Source: Oleidesulfovibrio sp047973035
GTDB lineage: Bacteria > Desulfobacterota > Desulfovibrionia > Desulfovibrionales > Desulfovibrionaceae
DNA length: 64,000 nt
Assembly (NCBI RefSeq): GCF_047973035.1
Contig: NZ_JBKEBF010000010.1
Coordinates: 1-64,000 of the forward strand
Direction of reading: 5' to 3'
Below, piece after piece: positions 18,171-26,212 of this stretch; positions within the stretch are counted from its first letter, which is position 1, and each line of letters starts with the position of its first letter. A model generated the notes under the pieces. The model was not told the DNA's origin. It made no database searches and saw nothing but the letters and a program-made list of their open reading frames with translations. A program made the position numbers and the translations under genes.

Positions 18171-19058
18171 TCAATACTTGCCGGTAAGTCCGATAAAGGC
18201 GTCTTCAAAGTCCATGGGCATCATGGTGAGGTTCTCCGCCTCAACTCCGAAGCGCTTCAAATGCTGCCGCAGTGCGGCTTCTTCAGTGAAAGTATATACT
18301 GTCGTGGTGCTGCCCATGTGTTCCACATTCTGCAGCAGATCATCTGCGTGCAGGGCGTCTGCCGCCTCTGTTCTGGTAAAAGAGTAGCACCGGAAGCTCT
18401 CCATGAACTCTTTTTTCGAACCGGAAACAGCGACACGTCCCTCCTGCAGCACAATCATGTTGTCCACGATTTTGTCGAGTTCCTGCACCACATGAGAAGT
18501 AAGCAGCACCGTTGTGCCCCGATCCTTCACATATTCACGCAAAAAATCGATAAAGAGGCGCCGGTACCCCACGTCCAGCCCCATGCTGTAATCATCCAGA
18601 ATCATCAGTTCCGGCTGCTGAGCCATAATAAGCCCCAACACAACCTGCGAACGCTGCCCGCAGGACATGCAGGAAATACGACGCGTGTTCGGCACGTTGA
18701 GCCTGTTGACCAGCTCATAGAATACGTCCCTGTCCCACTTCGGATAAAAGGGAGCATAGTAACGCTCCAGTTCATCAATGGACATAAAGTCGTACTGAAT
18801 GAACCCTTCATGCAGCAGGCCTATGCGCGCACGCGCGGCAGGAGTCAGGGCGTGGCTGGGTTCCCCCAGAACCCGGCAGCTACCGCTGCCGGGCCTGAGA
18901 AATCCCATAAGTATATTAATAGTTGTGCTTTTGCCTGCACCGTTTTTTCCCAGCAGGCCGAACACTCCGCCGCGCTCAACGGAAAACGAAAGCCCGTGCA
19001 GCACGGCTTTTTCGCCATAGCTATGACGCAGGTCGCGGCATTCTATAAGTGCGTTCAT
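18171..19058 (-). CDS. ABC transporter ATP-binding protein with atypical Walker B
   Basis: A 295-residue CcmA-type ATPase. Walker A is GLLGKNGAGKSTT (about 36-48), the signature region is MSCGQRSQV instead of LSGGQ, and Walker B reads LMILDDYSMGLD, so the usual catalytic Glu is Asp. The switch His is in LLTSHVVQELD. The start at 19058, 8 bases after the protease stop and behind GCGGAG, is preferred to the longer frame from 19166, which lies inside the protease gene. Its partner is the following permease with the DUF4857-like domain. The Asp at the catalytic position suggests slow or specialised hydrolysis. Confidence 0.85.
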   Translation of the reverse strand: MNALIECRDLRHSYGEKAVLHGLSFSVERGGVFGLLGKNGAGKSTTINILMGFLRPGSGSCRVLGEPSHALTPAARARIGLLHEGFIQYDFMSIDELERYYAPFYPKWDRDVFYELVNRLNVPNTRRISCMSCGQRSQVVLGLIMAQQPELMILDDYSMGLDVGYRRLFIDFLREYVKDRGTTVLLTSHVVQELDKIVDNMIVLQEGRVAVSGSKKEFMESFRCYSFTRTEAADALHADDLLQNVEHMGSTTTVYTFTEEAALRQHLKRFGVEAENLTMMPMDFEDAFIGLTGKY

Positions 19059-19065
19059 TGCTGCG

Positions 19066-21969
19066 TTACTCCGCCGCAGCCTTGGCTGCCTGCTTTGCTT
19101 TTTTGCCGGACTCGGTACCGGTAAGCACAGCCTTATTGGCATCGGTAAATGCTGCGCGTGCTTCACGGTTCAACTCTTCTACAGTGACGGCATTAAGAAG
19201 TTCGGGGAACTGGGCATTCCATTCAAACGAAGGCCAGTCGGTACGGGCAATAGTATCAAGCATTCCCATGTAAATGGCGTTCTCGCGCCGACCTTCTTCC
19301 CAGCTGCTCAGCATGGGCTTGCGCTGGCGTTCCACTTCTTCTTCGGTAACACCGTTTGCCGCGATGTCCGCCATAACCTCGTTCACAACGTCCACAAGCT
19401 TTTCCAGTTTATCGGGCTGAGTGCCGATATTCACCATGTACATGCCGTAGCCGTTGTCAGAGTCCACCCAGTAAAAGAAGCTGGGAGAATAAGATGCGCC
19501 AAGTTCTTCGCGCACACTTTCACGCAGCCGGTCACGGGCAACTGAAGCCAGCAACCTGCGCGCGGTAAGAGTTTTACGGTCGCGGATGTCTTCCAGCCTG
19601 CGCAGATAGCCTACTCGCAATGCAGCCTGATTCAGGTCCGCATCAACCACGATGTGGCGCTCACGCTTGCCTTTCTGAGCAAACTTCGGAACGTAGGCGT
19701 AATCAGCACCGGAAAGCGGTTTCCACTGCACTTCGGATGAGCCGAAGGTCGCAGCAACAAGCGCCTGTGCTTTGGCAGGGTCAAAGTCGCCTACAATATT
19801 CAGCACTCCGTCCACAGGAACGTACAGCGACTTCAACGCGGTCTGCATATCTGCAAGCGAGACAGTTGAGCCTTTCCCGGCAGTAATGGGGTCAATACGC
19901 AGCGATTTACCGAAAAAGAGCTCGCGCCCTGCAGTGGACATGGCAGAAGGCACGTCCTTGTTACGAGCGGCATCGGCAATGGCGAGACCGCGGAGCATTT
20001 CCTGACGGTCTTTTTCTTCGATGAAAGGATCACGGAACTGCGTCCACATGGCTTGCAGAATGCCCTGCATGTCTTCAGTTTCACCGCCGGAGCCAAGCAT
20101 CAGCGATTTGGACTGCAGGCTGAATCCGGTGCCGTAACCGGTGCTGCGCTGCAGGCGGCTTGCTTCTTCAGCTGTAAGCTTGCCGAAGCCGGACTCACTG
20201 TCGGTCAGCATGGCCAAAGTGGCAGTTATATAGCTGTTATCGGGCAAAGAATCCCCGCCGCCACCTATATGCAGCGACAACGAGCTCCGGTCTTTCAGGA
20301 AGGTAGTAGGAATCATCCGCAGCACAAGGCCGCTTTCAAACACAACTTCGTGCAGGGTCAGGTTTGCACCAGCCACAGGCTTTTCCGTTTTGCGGGCTAC
20401 CACGCCTGCGGTCTTCGGCTCTGCCACATACGGGTAGTCCAGCTTACCTGCTGCCATCACTGGCACAACCGTGCGGCTATTGCCTTCTTCCCACAAGTTG
20501 CGGATTACAGCATCGGCATCACCTTCGATAACGGCATTACCGGTTACAGAAATTATTCTGTTGCCGCTGTCCCACATTTCAACAAATGCACGGTGCAGGT
20601 CTTCTGCGCTCGCTTCCTCAATGAACACCTTATACATGTCGTAGGTTTGTTGCCACGACTGGTACACACGGTTGCCGTTAAAGCAGGAAATCATAGTCTC
20701 TGCTACGGAATCACTGGGAATCTGCGCCTCAAACTTTGCCCGCTTTTCATAGCTGCGCAGCAGCTCTGTACTCAGTTCCGCAACTTCTTCCGGCAGGAAA
20801 CCGAACTCCAGCGTGCGGCGTAGTTCATCCTGCATAATAGCAAAAGACTTCTGCCAGTTACCTGCTTCACTTATTGTAATGAAATCGACAGACGGGAAGA
20901 GGTACATGGTAGCAGATTCACGGGCAAATGCTTTGAGGAAAGGCGCATCGCCCTTTGCCTGCAACCGCTGCATGCGCTTGTTAATAATGCTGTTGGCCAT
21001 TGCGCCATGCAGCATACGGCGCTGCAAGTCCGGCGAATCGTCCAGCCATTCCCGCGGCTTCATAGCACCCATGGTTACAATGGTATATTCAGTATCGTAT
21101 GTATCCTGATAGGTCTGAACACCGGAATACTGGACATCACCCCACGATTCCAGCACACGGCGTTCGCCATGAGCCTTGAAATCACCAAACAACGTTTTAA
21201 TATCTTTTTCCACGGTTACGGGGTCGATGTTACCCACAACTACCAAGACCATCAGTTCGGGGCGATACCACGCATCATAAAAACCGCGCAGAGTTTCTGC
21301 AGAGGCAGTTCTGATGACTTCTTCGGTACCGATTACGTCGTTTACAAAGCGTGTTCCGGCAAACAGCTGCTGGCGTCTGCGCTGACCTGCACGATATTGT
21401 TCAGAATCACGGGCCGCCTTTTCAGACAAAATAACGCCGCGCTCTTTTTCCACCTCTTCCGGAAGAATGCTCAGTCCGTCGGCCACGTCCCGCATGAACA
21501 ACAACCCTTTGTTCAGATTTGCTTCATCCGAGGCCAGATTCAGCTTGTATACGGTTTCCATCAAAGAAGTGTGTGCGTTGGCATCGCGGCCAAAGGCCAA
21601 ACCGTTTTCCTGAAAAAACGGAATAAGCTCGCCGGGGGCGAAATTGCGTGAACCGTTAAAAGCCATATGCTCAAGGAAATGCGCAAGGCCCAGTTCGTTA
21701 TCACGCTCCATCATCGAGCCAGCCTGAATATTAAGTTGTACAGTTACGCGATCTTCAGGCTTTTCGTTTTGCTTAATGACGTACCGCATGCCGTTTTCCA
21801 GACGGCCGAACACGGACTGATTGCTGCGGGGCAATGTACTTTTTTCATGGGGCCACCGACCATCCAGCCATGGGGCCTCACCCTGCACCTGTACCGGCGT
21901 CACGTTGCGTACGCAGCCAAGAGCAGCCAAAAGCATTATAATCAGCGAAATAATTCGTAAGGGTCGCAT
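19066..21969 (-). CDS. M16-family zinc protease lipoprotein (PqqL/FusC-like)
   Basis: A 967-residue insulinase-family protease. A lipoprotein signal (MRPLRIISLIIMLLAALGC, Cys19) is followed by two M16 halves. The zinc site H97-F-L-E-H101 and a downstream Glu (E176 in EKERGVILSEK) are intact. Length and two-half layout match periplasmic PqqL and FusC, proteases linked to TonB-dependent import of iron-bearing proteins. The start at 21969 follows GTGGAG and gives a clean signal peptide; the reading from 21999 adds only a hydrophilic decapeptide. It is the first gene of a three-gene operon with the ABC ATPase and permease. The lipid anchor implies a periplasm-facing enzyme. Confidence 0.87.
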   Translation of the reverse strand: MRPLRIISLIIMLLAALGCVRNVTPVQVQGEAPWLDGRWPHEKSTLPRSNQSVFGRLENGMRYVIKQNEKPEDRVTVQLNIQAGSMMERDNELGLAHFLEHMAFNGSRNFAPGELIPFFQENGLAFGRDANAHTSLMETVYKLNLASDEANLNKGLLFMRDVADGLSILPEEVEKERGVILSEKAARDSEQYRAGQRRRQQLFAGTRFVNDVIGTEEVIRTASAETLRGFYDAWYRPELMVLVVVGNIDPVTVEKDIKTLFGDFKAHGERRVLESWGDVQYSGVQTYQDTYDTEYTIVTMGAMKPREWLDDSPDLQRRMLHGAMANSIINKRMQRLQAKGDAPFLKAFARESATMYLFPSVDFITISEAGNWQKSFAIMQDELRRTLEFGFLPEEVAELSTELLRSYEKRAKFEAQIPSDSVAETMISCFNGNRVYQSWQQTYDMYKVFIEEASAEDLHRAFVEMWDSGNRIISVTGNAVIEGDADAVIRNLWEEGNSRTVVPVMAAGKLDYPYVAEPKTAGVVARKTEKPVAGANLTLHEVVFESGLVLRMIPTTFLKDRSSLSLHIGGGGDSLPDNSYITATLAMLTDSESGFGKLTAEEASRLQRSTGYGTGFSLQSKSLMLGSGGETEDMQGILQAMWTQFRDPFIEEKDRQEMLRGLAIADAARNKDVPSAMSTAGRELFFGKSLRIDPITAGKGSTVSLADMQTALKSLYVPVDGVLNIVGDFDPAKAQALVAATFGSSEVQWKPLSGADYAYVPKFAQKGKRERHIVVDADLNQAALRVGYLRRLEDIRDRKTLTARRLLASVARDRLRESVREELGASYSPSFFYWVDSDNGYGMYMVNIGTQPDKLEKLVDVVNEVMADIAANGVTEEEVERQRKPMLSSWEEGRRENAIYMGMLDTIARTDWPSFEWNAQFPELLNAVTVEELNREARAAFTDANKAVLTGTESGKKAKQAAKAAAE

Positions 21970-22002
21970 AACCACTCCACACATGTCCTTTTTTTCCACA
22001 TT

Positions 22003-22029
22003 ATGAAAATGAATTTTGTTCTCATTATC
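22003..22029 (-). promoter_or_regulatory. Candidate Fur-like site upstream of the M16 protease gene
   Basis: GAAAATGA (22005-22012) and TCATTATC (22022-22029) form an imperfect inverted repeat 36-60 bases upstream of the start. The minus strand shares TCATTTTCA with the palindrome in front of the TonB receptor. Both operons could be under one iron-type regulator. The match is partial. Confidence 0.35.
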
Positions 22030-22782
22030 GAGAAGCCCTGTCAGTACCTGACGGTTCGTGAAAAGGCAAGCCGTTACTCCATATTTTTAGAATACGCTGC
22101 AGCGCACGCAGTAGCTGAGCGGCAGCCACCCCTTCAATCATAACTTACTACAACAGATAGGCAGTCCTTCTTGTGTGTTCATATCTTGCATACTTTCCGG
22201 ATGAACAAGCAGCATTTTATCATTTGATACATGCTCCACTCATTGGCTGCTGTTATATTGCAAAGCATACTGTACAGCCATAGCATGCCATTATTACGGC
22301 ATATTCCATACACCAATCAGGCTTCTGGCCTGCCTTATCGGCAAAGTATCATTCGAGTGTTCAGCATTTCTTCACAAAAAAAGCATAGCCCCCCAAAAAT
22401 CACAAAAAACACATCTTACCGGAATACGGGTTCATCTTGCGATCTAAAGAGCTGTTTCGTCCGGCAAGCTGCCGGGCGCTCCATGCCAGTATATTATTGC
22501 GACGCCCGGTGCGCCATACTCCGCGGCAACCATACTGCCTGAACATAACCGGTCCCTCCGCCACAGCAATATGCATACTCCAGAGATACAAAAAGGCTCC
22601 TCCGGTAAAGACCGGCACTATCCTCCTTCGTCAGCACAGGATAAATACCATCCGCAGTCTGGTTCCATGCGGCTTCAAAAAAAGTACCTGCTTTTCTTAA
22701 ACGACAGTATGCGCTACCTGTGGCAACATACCCACTGGCTTTGGATGCCTTTCAGCTACAACGAAACAAAAGGAGATAACAC
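22030..22782 (+). other. Intergenic stretch with no recognised gene
   Basis: About 750 bases between the M16 operon promoter and the small monooxygenase gene. Short open frames exist on both strands but lack ribosome sites and protein-like composition. The right end should hold the promoter of the monooxygenase gene. I see no tRNA, repeat or terminator. Confidence 0.5.
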
Positions 22783-23079
22783 ATGATTATAGTAACTGTA
22801 AAAATACCTACAAAAGCGCCCTATACGCAGCAATTCGTTGAACATATGGGCGATCTTGCCCTGACAGTGCGTAAGGAAGAAGGCTGCATCACATATAATA
22901 TTTACAAAGACCCGTTCTCGCCCGATGTGCTGTTCATGTACGAGGAGTGGGAAAGTATGGATGCCTTGCGCAAGCATATGACACAGCCTCATCTGCTTGA
23001 ACACAAAAAGAAAACTGCAGACTGGCTCTCCGGTGAAGTTGTGCTGACCACAGCAGACGGAACACCGGTAAGCTTGTAG
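22783..23079 (+). CDS. Antibiotic biosynthesis monooxygenase (ABM) family protein
   Basis: A 98-residue single-domain ABM/YgiN-type protein with a dimeric ferredoxin-like fold. The recognisable run is REEGCITYNIYKD, then a F-M-Y-E-E-W-E strand and HMTQPHLLEHKK. Family members include quinol monooxygenases and haem-degrading enzymes, but many are uncharacterised. The haem-ligating pattern of IsdG is not evident. The start has a clear AGGAG site. It stands alone between divergent and convergent neighbours. Confidence 0.85.
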   Translation: MIIVTVKIPTKAPYTQQFVEHMGDLALTVRKEEGCITYNIYKDPFSPDVLFMYEEWESMDALRKHMTQPHLLEHKKKTADWLSGEVVLTTADGTPVSL

Positions 23080-23133
23080 CGCATCCCCCGCGACGAGGGC
23101 TTACGGTTTCTTGCCTGCTGTAGAATGGTGCAT

Positions 23134-23269
23134 ATTCAGGCGGCTACCCCGATGACACAAGCCAACCGGTTCTGTGTGTAAGTATCTGCCTGAATTCCGC
23201 ATCATCTCCGTACTGGCAGCCTTTGCCGGTGCATAATGCCGGGCCATTCTTAATTAGTGCCGCCTGAAT
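23134..23269. repeat. Long-range 11-bp inverted repeat in intergenic DNA
   Basis: ATTCAGGCGGC at 23134-23144 and its exact complement GCCGCCTGAAT at 23259-23269 flank 114 bases with no open frame of note. They could close a structured RNA, or be the ends of a small repeat element. No known riboswitch motif is recognised inside. Confidence 0.4.
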
Positions 23270-23287
23270 ACCGAACACTTTTCAGAC

Positions 23288-23325
23288 AAACAAAGCGCAC
23301 AACCATAACACTATGCGCTTTGTTT
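23288..23325. terminator. Bidirectional terminator between the ABM gene and corA
   Basis: AAACAAAGCGCA / TGCGCTTTGTTT form a perfect 12-bp stem with a 14-base loop, between two converging genes. T-rich tails are present on both strands, though the T-runs are interrupted. Confidence 0.65.
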
Positions 23326-23349
23326 GCAGGTACAGTAACAATCTGATAG

Positions 23350-24414
23350 CTACAGCCATTTTCGCAGACGGAAATAAACAAGCATGGCTACCATAAGACA
23401 GCCCATGCCTCCCAGTAATACAAAATAGCCGTACTCGAAGTGCAGCTCCGGCATATTCTCAAAGTTCATTCCGTAGACACCGGCAAGAAACGACAACGGG
23501 ATAAAAATGGTAGAAAAAATAGTCAGAAACTTCATTATGTCGTTCAGTCTGTTTCCCACTGCCATGTTGTAACTGTTCTGATGATCGTTCAGCAGTTCTC
23601 GGTACACTTCCACAGCGTCAGCGGTCATTTCCGCCATATCTGTCAGGTCGCGCAGGTAAGGCTGCATACTGTCCGCCACCAGCCCGTTCTCCACCCGTGC
23701 CATTCTCGCCGCAATTTCGCGCGCAGGACGCACAGCTTTGCGCAGATAAGCCATCTCACGCCGGTATGTTGTGATTTCCTGCAATAATGCAGGTGAGGGG
23801 TCGTCAATAATATCATCTTCCAGCAATTCGATACGCTCGCCCAGCACTTCAATCGTCTTCAGGTATTTTTCAAACACGCAATCCAGCAGAGCATACAGCA
23901 GATAATCCGCCCCGTACCTTCGTAGTCTGCCGTGCTGGCTTTTTAAACGCTCGCGTACGGGCTCGAAAACAACTCCGGCCTGCTCCTGAAACGTCAGCAG
24001 ACAGCCTTCTTTCAGCACTGCACTCAGCTGCTCTGTAGAAACCTGCGTTCTGTCGTCACTCAAAAAGGGAATTTTAATTGAAACAAAAACCACGTCAGGA
24101 AATTCTTCCAACTTAGGGCGCTGCCCCGTGTTCATAATGTCTTCCAGAACCAGAGGCGGAATGCCGAATCGGGCTCCCATCGATTCCATCAAAGCAGCAT
24201 CGTGTACGCCGTCAACATTGCACCACAATGTTGTGTCCTGCCCTGTGCGCCCTGCAAGTTCATCAATAGTTTCCACAAAGGCATCATGAACCATGTCTGT
24301 ACCGTATTCGATGACACGCAGACGAGGCTGGTTGATTTTCTGCTTTCCTACAAAAACAAGAGCGCCTGGCGGGCGTCCTGCTCTGTTATCCATCTTTTTC
24401 AGAAAACGGGCCAT
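23350..24414 (-). CDS. corA: CorA magnesium/cobalt channel
   Basis: A 354-residue inner-membrane divalent-cation channel. A long cytoplasmic helical domain precedes two C-terminal helices; the first ends in the signature YGMNF (near residue 317), followed by the ENMPEL loop. CorA pentamers admit Mg2+, Co2+ and Ni2+ and close on cytoplasmic Mg2+ binding. The N-terminal region has LVLEDIMNTGQRPKLEEF, typical of the family. It is monocistronic. No Mg-sensing leader was recognised upstream. Confidence 0.93.
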   Translation of the reverse strand: MARFLKKMDNRAGRPPGALVFVGKQKINQPRLRVIEYGTDMVHDAFVETIDELAGRTGQDTTLWCNVDGVHDAALMESMGARFGIPPLVLEDIMNTGQRPKLEEFPDVVFVSIKIPFLSDDRTQVSTEQLSAVLKEGCLLTFQEQAGVVFEPVRERLKSQHGRLRRYGADYLLYALLDCVFEKYLKTIEVLGERIELLEDDIIDDPSPALLQEITTYRREMAYLRKAVRPAREIAARMARVENGLVADSMQPYLRDLTDMAEMTADAVEVYRELLNDHQNSYNMAVGNRLNDIMKFLTIFSTIFIPLSFLAGVYGMNFENMPELHFEYGYFVLLGGMGCLMVAMLVYFRLRKWL

Positions 24415-24566
24415 GTATCCTCCGGTACGCCTTCAACGTTTCCGCATAGTTTACTAAATCTTTGTATAGAAACAAGCAGGCAGCACCTTATTACATTCTG
24501 ATCGGGCATAAAAAAAGGGCATCGGTTGAATGCCCGTTTATTTTCAGCATGAAAATACAGCGTAAA

Positions 24567-25379
24567 CTACTTTCGTGTAAAACGCTGCTCCAATGCCTTC
24601 CCGTACCGGCTGCATGCGACTACGCAGTCACCGCAATTGCTGCATTCGCTTTCAAGCTGCTCTTTGGAGCCCCTCGGATTCAAGCCTAAAGAGCAAGCCT
24701 CGCCACAGGGACGCATACGGGAGCAGGTACACTTAGCCGCGGTAAAGCGAACCCGCCAGCGCCACGGGCTAAGCTTCTGGACAACCATCAACAGCAAAGA
24801 CTGCGGGCAACAGTAACGGCACCAGAAGCGCCTGCCAAGTATGGCATCCACCCCCAGCGCAGTCAGCAGCAAAGCGCCGCCCACAGGCACAACATGCTGC
24901 ACCTGCAACATCTGCCACACGCGCGAATACCACCCCGGCATGGATAATTGGTTCAGCACAGGGGGCAGGCCGAAAAGCAGAAGCAACACCAGAAAAATGC
25001 CGACAGCCCACAACTTACCCCGAAAACCGTCCGGTCCGTTTAGAGGATGCGCCCTGCCGAACCGGACCTGAACCCGCTGCATAAGCTCTGAAAGCAGCCC
25101 GAACGGGCAAATCCACGAGCAAAACACCGCACCCAGCAGCATTGCCAGCAACAGCGCGATGGCAGCCCCTGTCAACGCACGTGTCGCAACCTCTCCTGAT
25201 GAAATAAATGCCTGCACCACCGCCAGAGGATCAGCCAGCGGTACCCCGAAAAACGTAAACGACAAAAGGTTGCCGGTAACGTGATGTATTTCTCTGGCAT
25301 TCAGCCACGGGACCAGAATAAAAAGCAGTGCAAAGCACACCTGAACAACAAGACGGACAGTCTTCAGAGAGAACATCAT
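24567..25379 (-). CDS. napH: NapH: membrane iron-sulfur quinol-oxidising subunit
   Basis: A 270-residue NapH-family protein with four predicted helices, the CX3CP motifs CSWICP (about residue 88) and CRYCCP (about 188), and a C-terminal ferredoxin-like part (CSNCGDCVVAC, about 249-259). NapH passes electrons from quinol towards periplasmic nitrate reductase together with NapG. The start shares ATGA with the napG stop. It is the last gene of the nap operon. Confidence 0.9.
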   Translation of the reverse strand: MMFSLKTVRLVVQVCFALLFILVPWLNAREIHHVTGNLLSFTFFGVPLADPLAVVQAFISSGEVATRALTGAAIALLLAMLLGAVFCSWICPFGLLSELMQRVQVRFGRAHPLNGPDGFRGKLWAVGIFLVLLLLFGLPPVLNQLSMPGWYSRVWQMLQVQHVVPVGGALLLTALGVDAILGRRFWCRYCCPQSLLLMVVQKLSPWRWRVRFTAAKCTCSRMRPCGEACSLGLNPRGSKEQLESECSNCGDCVVACSRYGKALEQRFTRK

Positions 25380-25858
25380 GCGCCTCCCTTACGGGGCAAC
25401 GAGCGCGCCGGAACCGTGTCAATAGTCTTGCGCGGGCAGACATACTCACACACGCCGCATCCCACACAGGCATCCGTAATAACAGGAAACATCCCTTGTT
25501 CCAGAATCAAAGCAGAATTGCGCAGGGGACATTTTTCAAAACATGTGCGGCAGATAATGCTTCCCTCATACGTGTAGCAGCGATCCTTGTGCAGCACAGC
25601 CCTGCCCATGGCGGCCTGTTGCGGCGGCCCCACAGCCAGCGCTCCTGTGGGGCACACAGGTCCGCAACGCATACACAAAAAACAGGCGGACTTTGCCGCA
25701 AAGATGCGCGGTGTTCCCCACTGGGCGGCGTCTCCTGCAGGCGCAAGTTCAATACACCGGACAGGACATATCTGCGCACACTGCCCGCAATGAATACATC
25801 TGGACAGAAATCTTTTCTCGGTTCCTGCTCCCGGCGGGCGGAGGAAAGAATCAGACAT
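25376..25858 (-). CDS. napG: NapG-like polyferredoxin lacking a Tat leader
   Basis: A 160-residue ferredoxin with four cysteine clusters: CIHCGQCAQICP, CFLCMRCGPVCP, CRTCFEKCP and CVGCGVCEYVCP. It probably carries four [4Fe-4S] centres and links NapH to the downstream chain. E. coli NapG has an N-terminal twin-arginine leader. Here the mature-like sequence starts at once (LRPPG...), and no RR motif is found even in the longer frame from 25921. That frame would need a GTG start and runs through the hairpin at 25880-25908, so Met at 25858 is chosen. Cellular location is therefore uncertain: it may act on the cytoplasmic face like NapF, or be exported with a partner. Confidence 0.85.
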   Translation of the reverse strand: MSDSFLRPPGAGTEKRFLSRCIHCGQCAQICPVRCIELAPAGDAAQWGTPRIFAAKSACFLCMRCGPVCPTGALAVGPPQQAAMGRAVLHKDRCYTYEGSIICRTCFEKCPLRNSALILEQGMFPVITDACVGCGVCEYVCPRKTIDTVPARSLPRKGGA

Positions 25859-25879
25859 ATACGACAAGCCCCGCGTTAT

Positions 25880-25908
25880 GTGCGGCGCCGGACACACCGG
25901 CGCCGCAC
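25880..25908 (-). other. Intercistronic stem-loop between napD and napG
   Basis: GTGCGGCGCCGG / CCGGCGCCGCAC form a perfect 12-bp GC-rich stem with a 5-base loop. No T-run follows on the minus strand. It probably affects mRNA processing or the ratio of NapCMAD to NapGH. Confidence 0.65.
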
Positions 25909-25958
25909 GCTGAAACGGCACAATCAGAGCGGACGGTCAGACAGCCGGAAAGGCCGCC

Positions 25959-26210
25959 CTATGGCATAACCTGTCCGCCCTGCTCGTCTTCTATATTCAC
26001 GTAGGTGGTGTACACGGCCAGAACCCCCGGTACAGCCTCCAGACTCTGGATACGGTCTTCCAGCTTTGCCGAAGGCACTTCACCCACGACAACCAGATAC
26101 TGATTGTCGTGTTCGCCATAAATGGTCATGTCTTTTTCCGCGGCCACCACCGCACGCACCTGCTGCAGCCTGCTGCTTTCCGCATGAAGGATTATACCAG
26201 CAACTGCCAT
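25959..26210 (-). CDS. napD: NapD: chaperone for nitrate reductase maturation
   Basis: An 83-residue NapD/TorD-like small protein with the expected ferredoxin-like fold pattern (VAGIILHAESSRLQQV; GVLAVYTTYVNIED). NapD binds the NapA Tat signal until the molybdenum cofactor is inserted. The start at 26210 is 2 bases after the napA TAG; the longer frame from 26240 overlaps napA and is rejected. The order napA-napD fits the Desulfovibrio cluster. Confidence 0.9.
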   Translation of the reverse strand: MAVAGIILHAESSRLQQVRAVVAAEKDMTIYGEHDNQYLVVVGEVPSAKLEDRIQSLEAVPGVLAVYTTYVNIEDEQGGQVMP

Positions 26211-26212
26211 AG

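Noticed and set aside
22003..22029. Possible strong Fur box before the M16 gene
   Set aside because: The two half-sites are separated by 9 bases and do not form a standard 19-bp box; kept only as a weak candidate.
23080..23349. Cobalamin or magnesium riboswitch near corA or the ABM gene
   Set aside because: No recognisable conserved core, and the region is downstream of both genes.
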